Positions 1 to 5,278 of a stretch of 5,278 bases of DNA are shown one piece after another (within the stretch, counting starts at the first letter, position 1; every line of letters begins with the position of its first letter). The stretch is from positions 1 to 5,278 of the forward strand of contig CAILON010000429.1 in the NCBI GenBank assembly GCA_903835865.1. Reading direction: 5' to 3'. The translations under genes and the position numbers were made by a program. The DNA comes from an uncultured beta proteobacterium (GTDB taxonomy: Bacteria; Pseudomonadota; Gammaproteobacteria; Burkholderiales; Burkholderiaceae). The notes under the pieces were generated by a model that saw nothing but the letters and a program-made list of their open reading frames with translations, ran no database searches and was not told the DNA's origin.

Positions 1-131
1 ATGCGTTCTTTCCCTTGATCTAAGGTTGCCTGCAAATTGTTTTTTAATACACTCCATGCGCTTGAATGAAAGTAATCACCAAGCAAATCTCGCCAATCTG
101 GTGGAATATCTTTTTCAGAAAAAGAGGGCAT
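1..131 (-). CDS. ung: Uracil-DNA glycosylase, N-terminal fragment (cut by window edge)
   Basis: Only the first 43 codons are present, running off the left edge. The visible protein begins MPSFSEKDIPPDWRDLLGDY and continues with a helix-rich stretch ending in LDQGKER. This pattern (a Trp-x-x-Leu-Leu motif, then a helix, then the basic lead-in to the 'IYPP' segment) matches the N-terminus of family 1 uracil-DNA glycosylases, which remove uracil from DNA in the first step of base excision repair in the cytoplasm. The catalytic GQDPYH motif would lie beyond the window, so the call rests on N-terminal resemblance only. The ATG at 131 is fixed as the earliest start because an in-frame TGA directly precedes it. 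It begins 5 nt after the stop of the M61 peptidase gene and has no obvious Shine-Dalgarno sequence, suggesting last or late position in the operon and translational coupling. Confidence 0.72.
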   Translation of the reverse strand, partial: MPSFSEKDIPPDWRDLLGDYFHSSAWSVLKNNLQATLDQGKER

Positions 132-136
132 TCAGT

Positions 137-1921
137 TTATAGAGATTTGTTCGTTGAACTCAGTTCATATTGAGCAGGTATTTGACTGTTTTGAAGCAAA
201 GCCATGCGCTCATGCATCAAGTCATCACGATAGAAGCAGATGCTCATGCTTTCACCCTCAGATAGACCACCAAGAACCTTATCCCATCGGGTGTTTGTCA
301 TACGTTGCCCATTAATACTGGCTAGAAGGTCTCCGGCTGCAAGGCCTGCAGTCTGAGCTAGCCCACCATCTAACACATGAGTGACTTTAAGCCAGCCGCT
401 AGATTCCGCATGGCGCATACCAAATTGCAACTTTAGCTTTTCCAGTTTGGATTGTGGTTTGGCTTTAATCGAAATCAGTTTTGAGCTAATCCACTTTTGA
501 ATGGGAATATCTTCTGTGCCAAAAATATATTTAGATTTGATCTCGTTCCAAGTTTTGGTAAATTCTTTGCCTAGCAGCAAGATGACCAAGTCATCTAATC
601 CGTCTTCGGCAATTCCCTCTGCAGTAATCCCATGTTTTTGCCAAATTAAGCGCATGAGATCGTCTAAGGATTTTTTATTATTTGAGAACGCCCGAATTTG
701 TAAGTCCAATCCCAAAGCAAGCAGAGCGCCCTTACCGTAATAGCTCACTACAGCATTTGGAGTGTTTTCATCAGCTTGGTAATACTTGGTCCAAGCATCA
801 AATGAGCTGTCCGCTAAGCTTTGCTTTTGCCTGCCAGGACCACGCAAAATCCCATTCCAATTATCAGCAACTAATTTCAGATAGGCTTGAAGATCAATAC
901 GTTTGCTGCGGAACAGTTGGAGGTCATCGTAGTAGCTTGTAAAGCCCTCAAACAGCCAAAGTAGACGAGTATGATTTCTGCGATCGAGTTGGTATGGTCG
1001 GAAAGCTTGTGGTTGAATGCGTTTTACGAGCCATGCATGAAAGTACTCGTGACTACATAAACCTAAAAATTCACGGTAAGCATTTTCTTCGTAGAGCACT
1101 TTCTCTTGTGGAATTTGATCGCGACGACATAACAAAGCAGTGCTATTGCGATGTTCAAGACCGCCATAACCATTTAGAACAGCGTTGACTAAAAATAAAT
1201 AACCATTAAATGGGGCGCGTTTTGTTTTAGGCTCAAATAATAGAATGGTTGAAGTGCAAATGGCCTTAAGATCGTCGGCAAGACGGCTTGTATCAATTGG
1301 ATGCGTGCACCCTTGAATAGCCATACGATGTGGCACGCCTTGGGATGTCCAGCTAAGTAATTGAAATTCACCCATTGCAACGGGGTGATCCAAGAGGTCA
1401 TCATAATTTTGTGCAAGATAAAAACCAAAGCCTTGTGCATCTGTTTTCACGGCTCGCATGCTAGTTTGTACAGACCAATGATCGACTGACGCAGCTTCAG
1501 GCGCAACAATGGCAAGGGAGCATGGTAATTGCTCTTGACCTTTTACAGCCAAGCATAGGCTGCTTGCATTAAAGAAAGCACGCTCAGAGTCAAGATAAGC
1601 TGCGCGAACCGAAGAATCAAAGGCGTAGACGGTGATCAAAACGTTTACCGCATCACTTCCCTTGGGAAGACGCCACTGATCGTTATTAATCCGCTCTAAT
1701 GAAAGTTTCTTTCTATTGGCGCCTGCAGTATGAACCTCAATAGATTCAATCTGCTTGCTGAAATCTCGAATTAAATAACTTCCCGGAATCCATGCCGGCA
1801 TCTCCAGCACTTGTCCATCAGGATCGGGATTGGCAATATGCAACTTAACCAAAAAGCGATGGCTATGAAGGTCTGCTGGCCATACGGTGTATTGAATTTC
1901 AGGTAGGTCGGATTGACTCAT
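137..1921 (-). CDS. M61-family metallopeptidase (glycyl aminopeptidase-like) with PDZ domain
   Basis: This 594-residue protein is a complete M61 peptidase, a zinc gluzincin related to Sphingomonas glycyl aminopeptidase. An N-terminal beta-rich M61_N-type domain (about residues 8-180, with the PAWIPGSYLIRDF motif at 42-54) precedes the catalytic domain. Visible active-site elements are GGLEH at 253-257 (the substrate-recognition motif, comparable to GxMEN of M1 enzymes), the zinc motif HEYFH at 291-295 with catalytic Glu292, and the likely third zinc ligand Glu325 in LFEGFTSYY. The YYGKGA motif at 394-399 probably supplies a transition-state tyrosine. A PDZ domain occupies roughly 495-577, with the GLAAGD loop at 526-531. 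No signal peptide or membrane segment is visible, so it is probably cytoplasmic and acts on peptides; its exact specificity cannot be read from sequence. The ATG lies 5 nt after the dsbC-like stop without a clear ribosome binding site, and ung follows after 5 nt. Confidence 0.93.
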   Translation of the reverse strand: MSQSDLPEIQYTVWPADLHSHRFLVKLHIANPDPDGQVLEMPAWIPGSYLIRDFSKQIESIEVHTAGANRKKLSLERINNDQWRLPKGSDAVNVLITVYAFDSSVRAAYLDSERAFFNASSLCLAVKGQEQLPCSLAIVAPEAASVDHWSVQTSMRAVKTDAQGFGFYLAQNYDDLLDHPVAMGEFQLLSWTSQGVPHRMAIQGCTHPIDTSRLADDLKAICTSTILLFEPKTKRAPFNGYLFLVNAVLNGYGGLEHRNSTALLCRRDQIPQEKVLYEENAYREFLGLCSHEYFHAWLVKRIQPQAFRPYQLDRRNHTRLLWLFEGFTSYYDDLQLFRSKRIDLQAYLKLVADNWNGILRGPGRQKQSLADSSFDAWTKYYQADENTPNAVVSYYGKGALLALGLDLQIRAFSNNKKSLDDLMRLIWQKHGITAEGIAEDGLDDLVILLLGKEFTKTWNEIKSKYIFGTEDIPIQKWISSKLISIKAKPQSKLEKLKLQFGMRHAESSGWLKVTHVLDGGLAQTAGLAAGDLLASINGQRMTNTRWDKVLGGLSEGESMSICFYRDDLMHERMALLQNSQIPAQYELSSTNKSL

Positions 1922-1926
1922 GGAGA

Positions 1927-2649
1927 TTATTTAAGGGTGCTAAATTTCTTTTCGATATCGGTGATCTGAACGGCACCTGGGAAGCGACTGCCATCCGTAA
2001 AGAAAAGAGTGGGGGTGCCTGTGATGCCATAAGACTTTGCAAAGACCATATTTTTATCTAAAGGGGTATTGCAATCACTCTTCCCGCTGGGAGCGATGCC
2101 ATTGATCATCCAGTCGATATAGGCTTTATAGGGATCTGCAGAGCACCAAATTTGTTTAGATTTCTGGGCTGAGTCTGGAGACAAAATGGGGATCAGGTAA
2201 GTGTAGATAGTGACGTTATCTAATTGCTGTAATGACTTTTCTAGGCGCTTACAGTATCCGCAGTTGGGATCTGAAAATACTGCCAACTGCCGGCTCCCAT
2301 TCCCACGTACGTTTTTGATGGCATTGGCCGTAGAAAGATCAGCCCACTTAATTCGATTGAGGTCTGCTTGTCTTTGCTCGGTAATATTTTTACCGGTTGC
2401 AAGTTCAATAATCTCGCCCTGAATCAGATATTTTCCGGTGCTATCGGTATAGAAGACATCGTTACCAACCAGAACTTCATATAAGCCATTCACTGGGGCG
2501 GGGACGACACTGCGAACTTTGGCATTGCTCCCCATTTTTTTTTGTAGCTCCGTTTTCAGTTGTAGTTCAGCTTGCGCATGTGCTACTTGCGTACAAAGTA
2601 GAACAGCAAAAGCCAATGTACAACTTGATATAAATTTATTCAAAATCAA
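1927..2649 (-). CDS. dsbC: DsbC family thiol:disulfide interchange protein (periplasmic isomerase)
   Basis: This protein of about 240 residues is a DsbC/DsbG-type periplasmic disulfide isomerase, which reshuffles wrong disulfides in secreted proteins and is kept reduced by DsbD. It has a Sec signal peptide (Lys5, hydrophobic core about 10-22, probable cleavage after AHA at 23-25), a short N-terminal dimerisation domain (about 27-90), a linker helix, and a thioredoxin fold. The active site is CGYC at 130-133, the cis-proline is Thr212-Pro213, and a second cysteine pair (169 and 193) matches the structural disulfide of Escherichia coli DsbC. Length fits the family. There is no ATG start: a TAG lies two codons upstream of the TTG at 2649, so initiation must be at that TTG or the TTG at 2643 (protein starting MNKFISS). 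An AGGGG sits 3 nt before the first and 9 nt before the second, making 2643 slightly more attractive. The gene overlaps the upstream ubi-family gene by 14 or 8 nt. Confidence 0.93.
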   Translation of the reverse strand: MILNKFISSCTLAFAVLLCTQVAHAQAELQLKTELQKKMGSNAKVRSVVPAPVNGLYEVLVGNDVFYTDSTGKYLIQGEIIELATGKNITEQRQADLNRIKWADLSTANAIKNVRGNGSRQLAVFSDPNCGYCKRLEKSLQQLDNVTIYTYLIPILSPDSAQKSKQIWCSADPYKAYIDWMINGIAPSGKSDCNTPLDKNMVFAKSYGITGTPTLFFTDGSRFPGAVQITDIEKKFSTLK

Positions 2650-3910
2650 TTTCCCCTAAGGCACGCTCAATCAAGCGCTGTTTTATAAAGTGACTTTTAT
2701 TCACAAGACCAAGACCCCAATTACGGAGTTGACGCTCGGTGTTGCTTGATGCAGAAAATAATTTCTTGAGCTTGTCGGTGACCCAGAGCAGTGCACTGGT
2801 ATCACCTTGACGCTGGCGTTCATAGCGACGCAAAAGAACAGGATCACTTGGGGAGCGGAAGGACTCGCGTTTCCCAAGAATATTGAGCAGGACAGCAACA
2901 TCACGCAGACCTAAATTCAATCCTTGTCCTGCTAGCGGATGCATGACGTGGGCCGCATCGCCAATTAAGGCTACCTTCGGCGCAGATTCAGGGCCTATAA
3001 AGCGACTCGCCCGAATTTTTCTTAATGGAAAGGCTGCAGGTATCGAGTTGAGTGTGAGCTCTCCAAGTTGCTTTTCAATTGCACCGTTCGCAATCGTAGA
3101 AAATTTCTCAGCCCATTGTGATTGATCAAGTGTTAATAGTTCTGTCGCATTCTCCGGAGAGGTTGACCAAACCATTGAAGCTTGCTTGTTGGGCAATGGC
3201 AGCATTGCTACTATATCGCCGCCTGGTAAGAACCACTGAAATGCTGTTTCTAAATGAGGATAAGTACAAGTCCAATTTGCCACAACCGCGCTTTGTGAAT
3301 AACTTTCTTCACTCGTAGTAATTCCGAGTTCAGAGCGAATAGGTGAATTTGCGCCATCAGCTGCGATCACAAGTTGAGCGTGAATCGGGGCACCGTCCTT
3401 CAGATGTAGGGTCACACCAGCCCCATCAGCATTTATTTTTTCTACGACATCGGCAATACGCTCCAACTTATTTTGAAAGCGTGATGCTTGATCAATCGTA
3501 TGTTCAATTAAATTGGATTCACCAATCCATGCCAACTGTGGGATGCCTGCTTCAAATGCTGAAAGATGAAGTTGATCAGTTTTTTCACCACGATCCCCAT
3601 AAATTCGCATATCTCGAACTGGTTGCAAGCGAGTATGGTCAAGAGCATCCCATATCTGCAAATGGGCCAGTAACTTTTGAGTGCTGGGAGAAAAGGCATA
3701 AATTCGTTGCCCCCATTGCTTGCCTTGAGGGCTGGCAACCGTCTGCCCTAGATCGGGTGCAATTTCAATAGTTTGAAGGCCAAGTTGCGCCAGGCCCAGT
3801 GCGCAAGCTTTACCAGCAATGCCTCCGCCAATCACCGCCACATCTACAAAGCGAGTTTGGCTGGAATGGGCGGGGGATTTTGAGGGTGTTTTTAAGTGAA
3901 CTTCTGACAT
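2636..3910 (-). CDS. UbiH/UbiF/VisC/COQ6-family FAD-dependent monooxygenase (ubiquinone ring hydroxylase)
   Basis: This 424-residue flavoprotein belongs to the class A FAD monooxygenases that hydroxylate the aromatic ring of ubiquinone precursors, using NAD(P)H and O2. Visible motifs are the Rossmann dinucleotide site VIGGGIAG at 26-33, RIYAFSPST at 69-77 of the longer form (62-70 here), the DG motif in [10 protein letters not shown] at 173-182, and the FAD-ribityl signature [17 protein letters not shown] at 306-322, typical of the Ubi hydroxylase subgroup. Length is usual for UbiH, UbiF, UbiI and UbiM (about 390-425); which ring position it modifies cannot be told from sequence. I chose the ATG at 3910; an in-frame TTG at 3931 would add seven poorly family-like residues and run closer to ychF. 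No good Shine-Dalgarno site precedes either start. It is the first gene of the leftward operon, diverging from ychF, and its last codons overlap the dsbC-like start. Confidence 0.92.
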   Translation of the reverse strand: MSEVHLKTPSKSPAHSSQTRFVDVAVIGGGIAGKACALGLAQLGLQTIEIAPDLGQTVASPQGKQWGQRIYAFSPSTQKLLAHLQIWDALDHTRLQPVRDMRIYGDRGEKTDQLHLSAFEAGIPQLAWIGESNLIEHTIDQASRFQNKLERIADVVEKINADGAGVTLHLKDGAPIHAQLVIAADGANSPIRSELGITTSEESYSQSAVVANWTCTYPHLETAFQWFLPGGDIVAMLPLPNKQASMVWSTSPENATELLTLDQSQWAEKFSTIANGAIEKQLGELTLNSIPAAFPLRKIRASRFIGPESAPKVALIGDAAHVMHPLAGQGLNLGLRDVAVLLNILGKRESFRSPSDPVLLRRYERQRQGDTSALLWVTDKLKKLFSASSNTERQLRNWGLGLVNKSHFIKQRLIERALGEIDFE

Positions 3911-3949
3911 AACTCGATGATATCGAAACAAGCCCCTTACAATACCGAC
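3911..3949. promoter_or_regulatory. 39-bp divergent intergenic region between the ubi-family gene and ychF
   Basis: The two start codons are only 39 bp apart, so promoters for both directions must lie here or inside the opposing gene starts. It contains a 5-bp inverted repeat, TCGAT-GAT-ATCGA, at 3914-3926, which could be an operator but is short enough to be chance. No convincing leftward promoter was found in this region; the leftward promoter may lie inside the first codons of ychF. Confidence 0.5.
3938..3943 (+). promoter_or_regulatory. Candidate -10 element for ychF
   Basis: TACAAT matches the sigma-70 -10 consensus TATAAT at five of six positions. It ends 6 nt before the ychF ATG at 3950, so the expected transcription start, about 7 nt downstream, would fall on or next to the A of the start codon. 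The -35 region is weak: TCGATG at 3914-3919 with an 18-bp spacer matches only three positions, and no extended -10 TGn is present. This is a prediction by eye. Confidence 0.42.
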
Positions 3950-5044
3950 ATGTCTTTGAAATGTGGCATCGTCGGCCTGCCTAATGTCGGCAAATCTACC
4001 CTCTTTAATGCGCTTACCAAGGCTGGAATCGCAGCGGAAAACTATCCTTTCTGCACGATCGAGCCTAATGTGGGCATAGTTGAGGTTCCTGACCCCCGTT
4101 TAGCCGCCTTGGCTGAGATTGTGAAGCCAGAGCGGGTATTGCCGGCCGCAGTTGAGTTTGTTGATATTGCGGGTCTAGTGGCTGGCGCCTCGAAAGGTGA
4201 AGGTCTGGGTAACCAATTTTTAGCCAATATTCGAGAAACAGACGCCATTACCCATGTGGTTCGCTGCTTTGAGGATCCTAACGTGATTCACGTGGCTGGG
4301 AAAATTGACCCGATTTCAGATATCGCAGTGATTGATACCGAATTGGCTTTATCTGATTTAACCACTGTTGAAAAAACACTCCATCGTTCAAGCAAGGCAG
4401 CAAAGTCAGGCAATGACAAAGATGCCGCAGCCTTGGTGGCTGTACTGACCAAGGTACAAGCCCATCTAGATCAGGCTTTGCCAGTGCGCAGTATGAAACT
4501 GAGCGAAGAAGAAAACCTTCTTTTAAAGCCGCTTTGTTTAATTACCGCAAAACCGACGATGTATATCGCCAACGTCAAAGAAGACGGCTTTACTAATAAC
4601 CCCCATTTAGAGGCTGTTATTGCGCATGCCGCTAAAGAGGGAGCGCCAGTAGTAGCGGTATGTGCAGCAATTGAAGCAGAGATCGCCGATTTGGATGATG
4701 CCGATAAGCTTGAGTTTTTAGCTGACTTGGGCATGGAAGAGTCGGGATTGGATCGAGTTATTCGTGCAGGCTATAAGCTATTGGGCTTACAGACCTACTT
4801 TACGGCAGGCGTTAAAGAGGTTCGCGCTTGGACTATTCATCAAGGCGATACAGCGCCACAGGCGGCAGGTGTTATTCATACTGATTTTGAGCGCGGCTTT
4901 ATTCGTGCGCAGACAATTTCTTATGATGACTTCATTCAGTTTAAGGGTGAGACGGGCGCCAAAGAGGCCGGCAAGATGCGCGCTGAAGGTAAAGAGTATG
5001 TCGTTAAAGATGGAGATGTATTGAACTTCTTATTTAACGTCTAA
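3950..5044 (+). CDS. ychF: Redox-regulated ATPase YchF (OBG-family, OLA1 homologue)
   Basis: This 364-residue protein is full length (Escherichia coli YchF is 363). It carries the P-loop GLPNVGKS at 9-16, switch I around Thr36, the G3 motif DIAG at 72-75, and NVKE at 208-211 in place of the GTPase NKxD motif; this NxxE form is what makes the YchF/OLA1 family prefer ATP. A helical insertion spans about 120-195, and a TGS domain forms the C-terminus (about 281-364). Cys35 in NYPFCT is present; that cysteine is reported to mediate redox control in E. coli. YchF binds ribosomes and acts as a negative modulator of oxidative-stress responses. The ATG at 3950 is preferred because [15 protein letters not shown] is the conserved N-terminus; an upstream in-frame ATG at 3917 would add 11 unconserved residues. 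No Shine-Dalgarno site is visible. In many bacteria ychF follows pth; here it stands alone, divergent from the ubi-family gene. Confidence 0.97.
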   Translation: MSLKCGIVGLPNVGKSTLFNALTKAGIAAENYPFCTIEPNVGIVEVPDPRLAALAEIVKPERVLPAAVEFVDIAGLVAGASKGEGLGNQFLANIRETDAITHVVRCFEDPNVIHVAGKIDPISDIAVIDTELALSDLTTVEKTLHRSSKAAKSGNDKDAAALVAVLTKVQAHLDQALPVRSMKLSEEENLLLKPLCLITAKPTMYIANVKEDGFTNNPHLEAVIAHAAKEGAPVVAVCAAIEAEIADLDDADKLEFLADLGMEESGLDRVIRAGYKLLGLQTYFTAGVKEVRAWTIHQGDTAPQAAGVIHTDFERGFIRAQTISYDDFIQFKGETGAKEAGKMRAEGKEYVVKDGDVLNFLFNV

Positions 5045-5065
5045 ATCAATATCAAGTACTCCAGT

Positions 5066-5100
5066 AATAAAAAAGCCCTGATTAGAAGGGCTTTTTTATT
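5066..5100. terminator. Bidirectional intrinsic terminator between ychF and the converging gene
   Basis: A perfect 14-bp inverted repeat, AATAAAAAAGCCCT (5066-5079) and AGGGCTTTTTTATT (5087-5100), flanks a 7-nt loop (5080-5086). The GC core GCCCT/AGGGC is followed by six T on the plus strand and, read leftward, by six T on the minus strand, so it can stop both ychF, which ends 21 nt before it, and the minus-strand gene, which ends at 5131. Confidence 0.9.
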
Positions 5101-5130
5101 GTATGCAGAAATTCAGCAAAGAAGGTTTTA

Positions 5131-5278
5131 TTAACTTGCTTTTGCAGCCTTTTCTAGGCATTTAGAAATCTCTTCGTAACGCTTAAGCGCTAGCTTAGTA
5201 GGCATAACTTCTTTTTTGCGCCCATCAACATTGGCAGCCATCTTGATATAGCCCATTGCACTGAGGTTTTTTACGCGG
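5131..5278 (-). CDS. Probable MarR-type winged-helix transcriptional regulator, C-terminal fragment
   Basis: Only the last 48 codons are in the window; the gene enters from the right edge and ends with TAA at 5133-5131. The visible residues include RVKNLSAMGYIKM, then DGRKKEVMPT, then a charged helix ending KAAKAS. The order Leu-x-x-Met-Gly-Tyr-Ile, followed about seven residues later by Asp-Gly-Arg-Lys-Lys-x-Val-x-x-Thr and a long helix, fits the end of the recognition helix, the beta wing (DRRxxxVxLT in MarR proteins) and the dimerisation helix of MarR-family regulators. The usual acidic-basic wing and the helix are both present, but the DNA-binding helices lie outside the window, so another winged-helix family remains possible. 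It converges on ychF and shares the bidirectional terminator with it, so it is not part of either visible operon. Confidence 0.6.
   Translation of the reverse strand, partial: RVKNLSAMGYIKMAANVDGRKKEVMPTKLALKRYEEISKCLEKAAKAS

Noticed and set aside
994..1188. A 64-codon plus-strand open frame opposite the M61 catalytic domain
   Set aside because: It is antisense to the zinc-motif region; the minus-strand frame carries HEYFH, GGLEH and LFEGF, so this is a shadow.
3343..3771. A 142-codon plus-strand open frame opposite the ubi-family gene
   Set aside because: It lies wholly within a well-supported flavoprotein gene on the other strand, resembles no family I know, and its composition reads as an antisense shadow.
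3911..3931. TTG start at 3931 extending the ubi-family protein by 7 residues
   Set aside because: The purine-rich AAGGGG lies only 1 nt from that TTG, too close to act as a ribosome binding site, and an ATG is available at 3910 with ample length before the Rossmann motif.
3917..3949. Upstream in-frame ATG extending YchF by 11 residues
   Set aside because: YchF proteins start right before the P-loop with the [16 protein letters not shown] sequence; the extension is unconserved and would give a protein longer than the family norm.
4042..4248. Minus-strand open frame within ychF
   Set aside because: It is antisense to the conserved G1-G3 part of YchF, with a Ser/Ala/Pro-rich composition typical of a reverse-strand shadow.
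1..5278. Search for mobile elements, CRISPR repeats, tRNA or other structured RNAs
   Set aside because: No direct repeats of useful length, no transposase or integrase motifs, no tRNA-like cloverleaf and no spacer-repeat pattern were seen; genes fill nearly all of the window.

Overview
The window looks like a stretch of ordinary chromosome from a betaproteobacterium of the Burkholderiales. Polynucleobacter or a close relative fits best, judging from the protein styles, the moderate GC content and the very tight gene packing. This genus call is from recognition, not from a search. There are no insertion sequences, phage genes, CRISPR arrays, tRNAs or rRNAs, and no stretch over 300 bases lacks a gene.

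Layout: four genes run leftward (minus strand) from about position 3910 to the left edge. In transcription order they are a UbiH/UbiF/Coq6-family FAD monooxygenase (ubiquinone biosynthesis), a DsbC-like periplasmic disulfide isomerase, an M61-family metallopeptidase with a C-terminal PDZ domain, and the N-terminal 43 codons of a likely uracil-DNA glycosylase (ung). The junctions are extremely tight (an 8-14 nt overlap, then two 5-nt gaps), so they are almost certainly one operon with coupled translation. Divergently, on the plus strand, lies ychF, the complete redox-regulated ATPase of the TRAFAC/OBG GTPase-like family. Only 39 bp separate the ubi-family and ychF start codons. ychF ends at a perfect 14-bp stem terminator. 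Beyond it, a converging minus-strand gene enters from the right edge; its visible 48-residue C-terminus resembles the wing and final helix of a MarR-type winged-helix regulator.

Functionally the operon mixes quinone biosynthesis, periplasmic disulfide repair, peptide turnover and DNA repair. Quinone biosynthesis and disulfide chemistry are linked in general because DsbB passes electrons to ubiquinone, but nothing here shows a dedicated shared system. I did not find an undescribed biological system. The most noteworthy points are at the level of gene expression: a possible leaderless ychF mRNA, operon junctions without clear Shine-Dalgarno sites, and a forced non-ATG start for the dsbC-like gene.
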